Part shown: positions 1 to 6,790 of the stretch, one piece after another
How positions within the stretch are numbered: position 1 is the stretch's first letter
Layout: each line of letters opens with the position of its first letter
From: PGYR01 sp048267165
Lineage (GTDB): Bacteria; Bacteroidota; Ignavibacteria; Kapaibacteriales; UBA2268
DNA length: 14,731 nucleotides
NCBI GenBank assembly: GCA_048267165.1
Contig: JBLWYD010000071.1
Coordinates: 1-14,731, forward strand
Direction: 5' to 3'
Translations under genes and position numbers: made by a program
The notes under the pieces: model-generated
Told to the model about the DNA's origin: nothing
What the model saw: the letters and a program-made list of their open reading frames with translations, nothing else
The model's database searches: none

Positions 1-35
1 TTAACTTGTAGGATGATAAAAATGAAAAAATATAA

Positions 36-1382
36 ATGTTAAAAGAACTTCTCAGACCTGAAATAGAAGATATAATAAAGCAACGAAGATGGAAAGACCT
101 CCGAATTGGTTTGGAAGGTTGGGAGCCGGCTGAAATTGCTGAATTATTACTTGAAATTGAGAAAGAATATAAAGTTCTTTTATTCAGAGCTTTGCCCAGA
201 GAGGTATCAACTCAAGTATTTAGTCATATTGAATCAGAAGAAAGAGATCAGTTACTTAATGAATTAACTGATGGAGAAACAAGGCGATTGCTTGCCGATA
301 TGTCTCCTGATGATAGAACTGCGTTGCTGGAAGAACTTCCTGCAAAAGTGACAAAATCACTTATGAATATGCTTTCTGCTGAAGATTTGAAAGAAGCTAG
401 ATATTTACTTGGGTACCCTGAAGAGAGTATTGGGCGACTAATGACACCTGATTTCGTTACAGTACAACCAGATTACACAATCAGACAAGCAATTGAACAT
501 ATTCGTAAATTCGGTAAAGACAGCGAAACAATCTATCGGGTTTATGTTATAGATGATAATGGTCGATTAATTGATGATATTCTTCTTAAAAATCTGATAC
601 TTGCAGAAGAAGATATGAAAATATCTGAGTTAATGGATGATACATTCCTTTCACTATCAGCATTTGATGATAGAGAGGAAGCTGTAAGAATGTTAGAAAA
701 GTATGATGTACTAGCTTTGCCAGTAGTTGATTCAAATGGATATATTGTTGGTATAGTTACTTTTGATGATATATATGATGTATCGGAAGAAGAAACAACA
801 GAGGATTTCCAAAGAACATCTGGTATCAACCCTTTGGACCAATCTTACCTAAGTGCTAGTATATGGAAATTATATGGCAAGCGAGTTCCTTGGTTATTAG
901 CAATGGTCTTTGCCAATTTTATCACTGCTTCAGTAATTAGTCATTATGATTATGTAACAGTGGCATTCGTCTCTCTAGTCGCCTTTATACCCCTATTAAC
1001 GGGTACTGGTGGTAACTCTGGTACTCAATCAGCTACACTAATTATTCGTGGTATTGCAACAGATGATATCAGGTATAATGATTGGCTAAAGGTTTTCAGA
1101 AAAGAATTAGTTGTAGGTTTGCTTTTAGGTGTTTCTTTGGCTGTAGTAGCCTTCATAAGGGGATATTTAGAGTCTGATAACGCTTTGCAATTAGCTTGGG
1201 TTATTAGTACATCACTGATTATACTTATTCTTTGGTCAAATGTAATTGGTAGTCTTCTACCAATTCTATTACATAAAATGAAATTAGACCCTGCCGTAAT
1301 CTCAGGTCCAGTTATAACAACAATTGTTGATGTTTCGGGACTTCTTATATATTTCAATATTGCTATTTATATGATGAATTAA
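36..1382 (+). CDS. mgtE: MgtE-family magnesium channel/transporter
   Basis: Mg2+ channel of the inner membrane; known family members gate Mg2+ influx through cytosolic Mg2+ sensing. The 448-residue length matches full-length MgtE. In order: a helical MgtE N domain (about 15-130, with RLLADMSPDDR at 84-94), a CBS pair (about 136-250, starting at LMTP) and a five-helix membrane domain (about 283-447). The pore-region signature GTGGNSGTQSAT is at 323-334. DPAVISGP (418-425) is followed by Asp432, which corresponds to the pore Asp described in the Thermus protein. ATG 36 is the first in-frame start after an in-frame TAA at 33-35. No good Shine-Dalgarno sits at the right distance; an AGGA lies 22 bases upstream. 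Its TAA stop shares TTAA with the stop of the convergent gene. Only 35 bases of upstream sequence are present, so an M-box or promoter cannot be assessed. Confidence 0.95.
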   Translation: MLKELLRPEIEDIIKQRRWKDLRIGLEGWEPAEIAELLLEIEKEYKVLLFRALPREVSTQVFSHIESEERDQLLNELTDGETRRLLADMSPDDRTALLEELPAKVTKSLMNMLSAEDLKEARYLLGYPEESIGRLMTPDFVTVQPDYTIRQAIEHIRKFGKDSETIYRVYVIDDNGRLIDDILLKNLILAEEDMKISELMDDTFLSLSAFDDREEAVRMLEKYDVLALPVVDSNGYIVGIVTFDDIYDVSEEETTEDFQRTSGINPLDQSYLSASIWKLYGKRVPWLLAMVFANFITASVISHYDYVTVAFVSLVAFIPLLTGTGGNSGTQSATLIIRGIATDDIRYNDWLKVFRKELVVGLLLGVSLAVVAFIRGYLESDNALQLAWVISTSLIILILWSNVIGSLLPILLHKMKLDPAVISGPVITTIVDVSGLLIYFNIAIYMMN

Positions 1383-2785
1383 TATCTATAAGTTAGGCCC
1401 ATCCCTAATCTATAGATGTTATTCTCTGTTCTCGCAATCTGCGAATCATATAAATAAATATCTTTTTCAGATTGAAACAATTGTCCAAAAAAGTCAACTC
1501 TCAGTGATTCGAATAAAAATAAACCTAATCCCCCACCATACAGTTTAGTTATTGAACTGTTATTTTCCAGAGGTGATGTTTCAAACGTTGCTCCACCTCG
1601 TAATTGGACGATAGTGTATGGAATCTGATATTCAACCCCAACTCCAAATTTCATATTTCCATCTAGAACACGGTGCATATTATCATTTAGATCCATAAAG
1701 TATTCGGACTGTGTGTCTAAAAACTTTATACCAGAATAATTTTTGTATTGAAAAGCTGCCGAAATAGTTAACTCCTCAGAATTGTATGAAGAGCCAAGAG
1801 CAATTGACCAGGGTAATAATACATCGAATAAAGAAATATTGTCGCTTCCTGTATTATTATACTTTGTTCTACTTTCATCATCAAATACAACCTCAGCTTC
1901 TTCATAGAAAAACTCTTCTATTCGCATATTAGCTGGAGTATTTAGGTTGAAACTAAATCTATATTTTTCATCGTAAGTATAAACAAAACCAAGATTAAAA
2001 CTAATTGAAGTATAATCATGACTGTACTCAAGAGTATGGTAAATTTTGTCTAAATCAGAATAAGGCGGCTCGTCACTTTTTTCTTGATAAATCTCTTTTG
2101 AATCTGTCTCATCAAGAAATCTAACATATTTATAAGAACCGAAAGCAAAGTTAACACTTCCACCAAAAGCAAAGCCGTCAAAATACTCGCTTGCTAGACC
2201 AAAAGTTAAATCGTGATTACTACCAGATTCAGCCAATTCATAATCTTGATATAGACTATCATCTATAAATGTCTCTCCATTCTGAGATAATCTCAATTTT
2301 TCTGTCCAGTTTCTTGCTTGTTTTGATTCATAGTTGGTATAGGAGTTATTGGGATTAAAGCCACTAGCTTCAGTTAATTGATTGAATTGCGAACTATTAG
2401 TATAAGATATTCCAATATTATACAAATCTACATTTTGATAATTAGCTCTAACAGGTGACGAGATAGAAATATTAGTGAGGTTAAATCCGTTAGAAATAGT
2501 ACTATTTGTATTGCCAAGATAGTTTGATGTAACCAAATTATTTTGATAATTTGAACCAACAGAGATCTCGGCTTTAGTACTCAAAGCTAATCCAGCAGGA
2601 TTATAATGAATAGCAGCTACATCATTTAAAATACCCAAATAAGAAAAACCCAATCCTGCGGATCGGGTATTTACTAATCTATTGTCTGAAGAGTATCTAA
2701 TAGCATCTAACAAAGTTCCATCTATATTCTGAGAATATAATCCACTTGAAGTTACTAATGCAATTAACAGTAAAGTTCTAAACAT
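1379..2785 (-). CDS. FadL/OmpP1-like outer-membrane beta-barrel protein
   Basis: Predicted outer-membrane barrel of 468 residues. A Sec signal peptide (about 1-18, ending LYSQ) is followed by the N-terminal pattern NTRSAGLGFSYLG...NDVAAIHYNPAGLA (about 39-67), characteristic of OmpP1/FadL/TodX proteins. In known members an N-terminal hatch precedes a barrel that passes hydrophobic compounds. The rest alternates polar and aromatic residues in strand-like segments and ends YRLGMGLTYRY, a typical aromatic barrel terminus. The ATG lies 2 bases after the stop of the upstream lipoprotein gene (TAA-ta-ATG), so the two are almost certainly co-transcribed and possibly translationally coupled. The substrate cannot be read from sequence. 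The type IX secretion shuttle PorV belongs to the same superfamily, but its specific features were not seen, so that name is not used. Confidence 0.75.
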   Translation of the reverse strand: MFRTLLLIALVTSSGLYSQNIDGTLLDAIRYSSDNRLVNTRSAGLGFSYLGILNDVAAIHYNPAGLALSTKAEISVGSNYQNNLVTSNYLGNTNSTISNGFNLTNISISSPVRANYQNVDLYNIGISYTNSSQFNQLTEASGFNPNNSYTNYESKQARNWTEKLRLSQNGETFIDDSLYQDYELAESGSNHDLTFGLASEYFDGFAFGGSVNFAFGSYKYVRFLDETDSKEIYQEKSDEPPYSDLDKIYHTLEYSHDYTSISFNLGFVYTYDEKYRFSFNLNTPANMRIEEFFYEEAEVVFDDESRTKYNNTGSDNISLFDVLLPWSIALGSSYNSEELTISAAFQYKNYSGIKFLDTQSEYFMDLNDNMHRVLDGNMKFGVGVEYQIPYTIVQLRGGATFETSPLENNSSITKLYGGGLGLFLFESLRVDFFGQLFQSEKDIYLYDSQIARTENNIYRLGMGLTYRY

Positions 2786-2787
2786 TA

Positions 2788-3879
2788 TTATCTTCTACCA
2801 CCTCTACTATTGGTAGAGCCGCCACTTCCACCAGAACTACCTCCAGATGAACGTCCACTACTACCTCCAGTACTTCCACCAGATGATCTATTATAACCCG
2901 AGCCACTAGAGCGAGTCCCTGATGAACCGCTTGAACCAGAATTCCCACTAGACCTATTATAACCTGAGCCTCTAGTATTTGTGTTACTATTTGACCTATT
3001 TACATCAGTACTTCTAGTAGTATTAGTTCTAGTAGATTGTCTAGTACTAGATTCGGAAGACTTATTATAGGTATTAGGACTTGTATTTGTTCTAGTAGAA
3101 CTTCGATTATAGTTAGTCTCGTTTGTAGTTCTAGTACTACTAGCATTATCTCTTACAGAAGTTCTGTCATAATTGGAGTTAGTTCCTGTACTTCTATTGT
3201 AACTTGTATTACTATTACTTCTATTATAAACATTGCCCGTATTAGAAGTTCTATTATAACCAGATGTGCCAGATACTGCACTTCTTGAGTTTACGGTATT
3301 CGTACTAGGTGATCTATAATAATTGTAATTGTCTCTTTGAGCATATTCACGAGATCTATTATAGTTTCTATTATTATAACCATAATTGTTGTAATTATGG
3401 CGACGATTGTAAAATCCATAATTATAATTGCTATAATAGTGTCCCCAACCAAAACCAAATGAAGGATGGTATCTATACCAAGGTGAGTACCACCCATAGT
3501 TACGAGGACCCCAATTATTATAGAATCCAATTCCGAAACCAAATCCAGAATAAGGATACCCATAATAACCTGTATAATAAACGTCATTCCACCATGGAAC
3601 AACAACAGGTTGGTAATTAGGCGACTGATTATAATAATTATTTATTACTGTAACACCTGAGCCATTCTCAGATGTATAGACATTCTTCGTCGTCTTTTTG
3701 TTTGACATTGGGTTAACCCATCCACTATTACTTCCAGAGTCACCTTGATTATTGTTATTATCAACAATAATTATCTGTTCATCTGGCTTGTCATAGCTGT
3801 AGTAATTATTAGTTTTAGTCGATGTGCAAGACATTAGACCAAACATTAATAGTGACGTAATTGTAACAATTGTTTTCAT
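2788..3879 (-). CDS. Low-complexity Tyr/Asn/Ser/Arg/Gly-rich lipoprotein
   Basis: A 363-residue exported lipoprotein of unknown function. The signal peptide ends in a lipobox, LMSC, with lipidated Cys18. Four zones follow: a polar Asn-rich linker (19-65); a second polar zone (about 66-95); an aromatic Tyr/Phe/Gly/Trp/His zone (about 96-175, with repeated YG, FGFG and NNYGYNN patterns); and a disordered tail (about 176-363) of repeated [GSNTV]-[YV]-[ND]-[RK]-[ST] units (at least eight, e.g. GYNRTS, VYNRSN, GYNRSSG) ending in Gly/Ser/Arg-rich RGG-like sequence. No catalytic motif is visible. The start is well supported: AAGGAG (complement of 3886-3891) sits 6 bases before the ATG. It heads an operon with the barrel protein. 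Surface location and an adhesive or matrix role are inference. Two near-identical DNA segments (from 2888 and 2954, 66 bp apart) indicate growth by in-frame repeat duplication. Confidence 0.8.
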   Translation of the reverse strand: MKTIVTITSLLMFGLMSCTSTKTNNYYSYDKPDEQIIIVDNNNNQGDSGSNSGWVNPMSNKKTTKNVYTSENGSGVTVINNYYNQSPNYQPVVVPWWNDVYYTGYYGYPYSGFGFGIGFYNNWGPRNYGWYSPWYRYHPSFGFGWGHYYSNYNYGFYNRRHNYNNYGYNNRNYNRSREYAQRDNYNYYRSPSTNTVNSRSAVSGTSGYNRTSNTGNVYNRSNSNTSYNRSTGTNSNYDRTSVRDNASSTRTTNETNYNRSSTRTNTSPNTYNKSSESSTRQSTRTNTTRSTDVNRSNSNTNTRGSGYNRSSGNSGSSGSSGTRSSGSGYNRSSGGSTGGSSGRSSGGSSGGSGGSTNSRGGRR

Positions 3880-3885
3880 TTGAAA

Positions 3886-3891
3886 CTCCTT
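3886..3891 (-). promoter_or_regulatory. Strong Shine-Dalgarno for the lipoprotein gene
   Basis: The complement reads AAGGAG, 6 bases before the ATG at 3879. Such a canonical site is stronger than most start regions in this window and fixes the start codon. Confidence 0.7.
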
Positions 3892-3950
3892 TTTATTTAT
3901 GGAACGAATATGCGAAAAATTAGTTTCAAAAAAAAATATTAAAAAAGTTT

Positions 3951-3980
3951 TTTGTTTTAACGAAAAGTTATTTAGTTTTG
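3951..3980 (+). promoter_or_regulatory. Bacteroidota-type promoter for tRNA-Leu
   Basis: TTTG at 3951-3954 and TAGTTTTG (TAnnTTTG) at 3973-3980 are separated by 18 bases. They match the -33 and -7 elements described for the Bacteroidota primary sigma factor. The -7 element ends 14 bases before the first base of the mature tRNA, which suits a tRNA transcript with a short leader. No good -35 TTGACA/-10 TATAAT pair is present here. The assignment is from consensus match and position only. Confidence 0.55.
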
Positions 3981-3994
3981 CTACTCGTTTAAGT

Positions 3995-4078
3995 GCCCGG
4001 ATGGCGGAATCGGTAGACGCTCAGGACTTAAAATCCTGTGATGGCAACATCGTGGGGGTTCAAGTCCCCCTCTGGGTA
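3995..4078 (+). tRNA. tRNA-Leu (anticodon UAA)
   Basis: A class II tRNA of 84 bases. The acceptor stem is GCCCGGA (3995-4001) with TCTGGGT (4071-4077), including a G1-U72 pair as in E. coli tRNA-Leu(UAA), and discriminator A at 4078. The D-arm contains GGCGGAATCGGTAGACGC, the leucine pattern. The anticodon stem CAGGA/TCCTG encloses CTTAAAA, giving anticodon TAA, which reads UUA. A long variable arm (about TGATGGCAACATCGT) and a T-arm GGGGG-TTCAAGT-CCCCC follow. CCA is not encoded (ACA follows), so CCA must be added by the nucleotidyltransferase. It is flanked by its own promoter and terminator. UUA should be a heavily used leucine codon in a genome this AT-rich. Confidence 0.97.
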
Positions 4079-4083
4079 CACTT

Positions 4084-4119
4084 AGGTTGATGATTTTAAA
4101 GTCATCAACCTTTTTTTTT
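4084..4119 (+). terminator. Rho-independent terminator after tRNA-Leu
   Basis: AGGTTGATGA (4084-4093) pairs perfectly with TCATCAACCT (4102-4111) around an 8-base loop, followed by T9 (4111-4119). It begins 6 bases after the tRNA end. It separates the tRNA from bamD, so bamD needs its own promoter or read-through. Confidence 0.9.
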
Positions 4120-4155
4120 ATAACTAAACATACATTCAACTCGTATATTGCTGAT

Positions 4156-4902
4156 ATGAAAAAAGTAATACTATTAATTAGTTTATCTATAATTACAGCT
4201 TGCAGTAGTAGTTTAGATACAAGAAATATGACTGCTGAAAATTTATTTCAAAAAGGTAAAGATTACTTTGCTGATAATGAAAATTTAGATGCTCAAAAAA
4301 TGTTTGACTTAATCAAGCTGCAGTATCCTGCTAGTCAATACGCTGATGATGCTCAATTCTATTTAGCAGAAATTGATTTCAAAAGAGAGAAGTATATATT
4401 AGCTGCTTTCAACTATAACTCTTTGCGTAGAATATACCCTTCATCTGAGTATAATAAGCAATCGTTATATATGAGGGCCCTTTGCTATTATAAGCTATCT
4501 CCCCCATTTGAAAGAGATCAAGAATATACCACGAAAGCAATTGAATCGCTTATCGAGTTCCAAGGAACATATCCAAATGACTCCTTAACTAAAGAAGCTG
4601 ACGTTCAAATAAAGGAAATGAGAGAAAAATTAGCTCATCGAGAATTCTCAATTGCTGAATTATACAAAAAATTAGATGACCCAAAAGCATCATTAGTTTA
4701 CTATGACTTCGTTATAAATAAATATGATGATACGAAGTATTTTGAGGACTCTTATTTAGGGAAAGTAGAATCTTTACTGAAAATGAAAAGAGTAGATGAA
4801 GCTCAGAATATAATTATGCTATATGACAAGAAGTTTCCAGATGGAAATTATAATACTACAATGAAAGATATGTATGATAAAGTAAAATCTGAAAAAGAAT
4901 AA
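4156..4902 (+). CDS. bamD: Outer-membrane assembly lipoprotein BamD (ComL/YfiO family)
   Basis: BamD is the TPR-containing lipoprotein of the BAM complex, which folds beta-barrel proteins into the outer membrane. The product is 248 residues with a signal peptide ending in lipobox ITAC (Cys16), then TPR-like helical pairs. Recognisable BamD segments include ENLFQKGKDYFADNENLDAQ, LQYPASQYADDAQFYLAEIDF and FQGTYPNDSLTKEADVQI. The start chosen is ATG 4156, which gives the lipoprotein signal peptide directly. The in-frame ATGs at 4087 and 4090 lie inside the tRNA terminator hairpin and would put 23 extra residues before the signal. No clear Shine-Dalgarno or promoter is visible in the 36 bases after the terminator. 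The gene ends at a bidirectional terminator shared with the convergent omega-like gene. Confidence 0.9.
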   Translation: MKKVILLISLSIITACSSSLDTRNMTAENLFQKGKDYFADNENLDAQKMFDLIKLQYPASQYADDAQFYLAEIDFKREKYILAAFNYNSLRRIYPSSEYNKQSLYMRALCYYKLSPPFERDQEYTTKAIESLIEFQGTYPNDSLTKEADVQIKEMREKLAHREFSIAELYKKLDDPKASLVYYDFVINKYDDTKYFEDSYLGKVESLLKMKRVDEAQNIIMLYDKKFPDGNYNTTMKDMYDKVKSEKE

Positions 4903-4936
4903 AAAAAAAGCTACTTAAATTTAAGTAGCTTTTTTT
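4903..4936. terminator. Bidirectional palindromic terminator
   Basis: A perfect 34-bp palindrome centred between 4919 and 4920. The stem AGCTACTTAAA/TTTAAGTAGCT is flanked by an A tract on the left and a T tract on the right, so either strand gives a hairpin followed by U residues. It lies between the stops of bamD (4902) and the convergent omega-like gene (4950) and should terminate both. Confidence 0.9.
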
Positions 4937-4949
4937 ATTTCTTCTGATT

Positions 4950-5255
4950 CTATAAGTTTTGAAGTTCTTTGGGATCACCAAATTTTAATTTATCTTCAAA
5001 TGTTTCCTTCATAGCCAAAAATGTTGGTTTTGGTATTCTGTCGAATTCACGACTAATGTTTAATTGGTCATGATTAATAACGTCAGAGTCATCACCAGTA
5101 GGGATAACATCTGCCATTCTACTATTCAATTCCATTTTTATATCATCATTTATCTGTCTAGCACGAAAGCCCATAGCAACTATTGCTTGGTAAACTGATC
5201 CTTTGGCAGTTTCTTTCATACGTACTTGAACAGGATTAACTATATATTTTTCCAT
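4950..5255 (-). CDS. rpoZ: RNA polymerase omega subunit, Rpb6-like
   Basis: A 101-residue protein matching the omega/Rpb6 family, the small RNA polymerase subunit that helps assemble and stabilise the beta' subunit. The key stretch is KGSVYQAIVAMGFRARQIND (about 18-37), equivalent to the conserved helix of omega with its RARQI motif. A helix of the IKMELNSRMADV type follows. The C-terminal part (about 55-101) is not typical of E. coli omega and looks like the divergent form found in Bacteroidota and relatives. AAGGAA sits 7 bases before the ATG, supporting the start. A TAGATTTG element lies about 34 bases upstream on the same strand. The gene is monocistronic here, convergent with bamD and divergent from the MerR-type regulator. 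Family call is by motif. Confidence 0.75.
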   Translation of the reverse strand: MEKYIVNPVQVRMKETAKGSVYQAIVAMGFRARQINDDIKMELNSRMADVIPTGDDSDVINHDQLNISREFDRIPKPTFLAMKETFEDKLKFGDPKELQNL

Positions 5256-5288
5256 AATTTCCTTAGAAAAGTTAATTTTGAACGATTA

Positions 5289-5296
5289 CAAATCTA
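5289..5296 (-). promoter_or_regulatory. Putative -7 promoter element for omega-like gene
   Basis: The complement reads TAGATTTG, an exact TAnnTTTG, about 34 bases before the ATG at 5255. The expected -33 position carries only a T-rich stretch rather than TTTG, so this is a partial promoter match. Confidence 0.4.
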
Positions 5297-5381
5297 CGAA
5301 ATTTAATGAAGTAGAAAAAATATTTTTATTTTAAGCGAAAGTATATTAATTTTTGTTTTTACTTTTTACTATTATTGATAT

Positions 5382-5759
5382 ATGAAAAAATTATACTGGT
5401 CAATATCTGAAGTTTGTGAATTATTAAAAGTCGAACCACATGTGATTAGATATTGGGAAAGTGAAGTTACTTTTTTAAAATCTAAACGTTCCCGAGGTGG
5501 GAATAGAAGATTTGATAAAACTTTAGTGGATAAAATGCTAGTTCTAAAGGAACTACTTCACACATATAAGTTAACAACTAAACAAGCTTCTTCTTTTATA
5601 AATAAGAATCCTGATATAAATGATGACAATTTGGAAGACAGAGTGTACACTTACAAGAAGAGTAAAGGATATAAAGAAGTACTTAAACAAGTGTCTCTGA
5701 CAGACCTCCAAAGTATAAAGAAAGGACTTGAAGAAACAATTGAATTACTAAGAACGTAA
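5382..5759 (+). CDS. MerR-family transcriptional regulator (HTH-only type)
   Basis: A 125-residue DNA-binding protein. Residues 5-70 form a MerR winged helix-turn-helix: YWSISEVCELLKVEPHVIRYW, then wing residues SRGGNRRFDK, then a helix LLHTYKLTTKQA equivalent to the MerR third helix. No C-terminal cysteine metal site or large effector domain is present. The tail (about 90-125) is charged and probably a coiled-coil dimerisation helix. A start at ATG 5382 gives the usual MerR beginning. A near-match to the -7 element (AATTTTTG, 5348-5355) lies upstream. The target is unknown. It is divergent from the omega gene and 59 bases upstream of the WD40 gene, which has its own promoter-like element, so control of the WD40/OmpA pair is possible but unproven. 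Confidence 0.85.
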   Translation: MKKLYWSISEVCELLKVEPHVIRYWESEVTFLKSKRSRGGNRRFDKTLVDKMLVLKELLHTYKLTTKQASSFINKNPDINDDNLEDRVYTYKKSKGYKEVLKQVSLTDLQSIKKGLEETIELLRT

Positions 5760-5779
5760 TAACTTTAAATAAAAATTGT

Positions 5780-5787
5780 TATTTTTG
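5780..5787 (+). promoter_or_regulatory. Putative -7 promoter element for WD40/OmpA operon
   Basis: TATTTTTG is an exact TAnnTTTG, ending 31 bases before the ATG at 5819. No TTTG lies at the -33 position, so the match is partial. AGGAAA at 5809-5814 then serves as ribosome-binding site. Confidence 0.4.
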
Positions 5788-5818
5788 AAATATTTGAAAA
5801 ACGAACACAGGAAATTTA

Positions 5819-6778
5819 ATGTTGAAAAAATTTACTATTAGTATATTAATACTGGCTATGTCTTATGGTAGCTTGTACTCACTAAAATACAAAGAAAGAA
5901 TAGTGGGGAAACATGATGACGAAGTTCTTGGTGTATTCGTAAACGAGGCTGACTCTAGAGTAGCAACTTGTAGTTTAGATGAAACTATAAAAATTTGGAG
6001 TATCCCTGAAGGAAAAGAAATAGTAACAATGAAGGGGCACTTAGGTCAAGTGAACAACTTATCTTTTTCTGGAAATGATAAATGGATAGCATCTGCTTCT
6101 GGTGATCATACTGTAAGAGTATGGGACGTAGAGACAGGTAAACAATTAAAAATCTTCAAAGGTCATACTGACCAAGTTATTGGAGTTTATTTTAGTCAAG
6201 ATGATAGTAGTACTTTTATAGCTTCTACTAGCTTCGACAAGACAGTTAAGCTTTGGGACTATAGATTAGGAACTGAGATTAAAACTCTTAGAGATCACTC
6301 TGAGCCAACTAATAACGTTGCTTATAGTTATGACGGAAAATATATAGCATCTTGTAGTGATGACAAATCTATTAAGATATGGTCAACAGATTTGGAATCA
6401 AAAGAACCTGTAATGACTTTATTAGGCCACGACGCACCTGTTTTAACTGTACTCTATTCGTTTGATGCTAAGAAAATGGCATCTTCTGATCAAGATGGAG
6501 TAATCAAAATTTGGTCAATGCCTGATGGTAAGCTGTTGAATAGCTGGAAGGCTCATGATGAGTTAGTTCAAGATATTTCTTTTGCTGAAGACAATACTAC
6601 TTTAGTAAGTGCAAGTTTAGATAAAAAAGTAAAGTTATGGAATTCTGATAATTCTAAATTATTATGGGAACATGACGCAGGTGTGGAAATTTGGTCAGTA
6701 GATTTGGTCTATGACGCTACTACTATAATACTAGGTTGTGTTGACGGAACAGTAAGATTTTTAGAAAAACAAAAGTAA
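5819..6778 (+). CDS. Exported seven-repeat WD40 beta-propeller protein
   Basis: A 319-residue protein with a Sec-type signal peptide (about 1-21, Lys-rich N-terminus, hydrophobic core, no lipobox Cys) followed by seven WD40 repeats that fill the rest of the chain. Repeats end in canonical or near-canonical motifs: IKIW (about 60), VRVWD, VKLWD, IKIW, IKIW, VKLW and a final VRFL. GH dipeptides begin most blades (GKHDDEV, KGHLGQV, KGHTDQV, LGHDAPV). Seven repeats make a complete propeller, a scaffold for protein binding with no enzymatic motif. Export makes it periplasmic or outer-membrane associated, unlike most WD40 proteins. The next gene starts 12 bases after the stop with its own AGGAAA, so the two form an operon. 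The pairing recalls domains of PorE (see findings). Confidence 0.85.
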   Translation: MLKKFTISILILAMSYGSLYSLKYKERIVGKHDDEVLGVFVNEADSRVATCSLDETIKIWSIPEGKEIVTMKGHLGQVNNLSFSGNDKWIASASGDHTVRVWDVETGKQLKIFKGHTDQVIGVYFSQDDSSTFIASTSFDKTVKLWDYRLGTEIKTLRDHSEPTNNVAYSYDGKYIASCSDDKSIKIWSTDLESKEPVMTLLGHDAPVLTVLYSFDAKKMASSDQDGVIKIWSMPDGKLLNSWKAHDELVQDISFAEDNTTLVSASLDKKVKLWNSDNSKLLWEHDAGVEIWSVDLVYDATTIILGCVDGTVRFLEKQK

Positions 6779-6790
6779 CAGGAAATAAAA

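Noticed and set aside
542..1357. Minus-strand open frames inside mgtE
   Set aside because: They are antisense to a clear full-length MgtE and have no recognisable motif.
1379..2785. Assignment of the barrel protein as PorV of type IX secretion
   Set aside because: Same superfamily, but the NPAGLA-type N-terminus is common to all FadL/OmpP1 members and no T9SS component or C-terminal sorting domain is visible nearby.
3037..3620. Several open frames on both strands within the lipoprotein gene
   Set aside because: Low-complexity codons leave other frames free of stops. The products are Ile/Ser or Asn/Tyr-rich strings without domains or ribosome-binding sites.
3899..4090. A 63-codon plus-strand reading frame across the tRNA region
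   Set aside because: It translates straight through tRNA-Leu; the MAESVDAQDLKSCDG-like string is a classic spurious translation of leucine tRNA genes.
4087..4155. Upstream in-frame ATGs for bamD
   Set aside because: They lie inside the tRNA terminator stem and would place 23 residues ahead of a perfect lipoprotein signal peptide; ATG 4156 is preferred.
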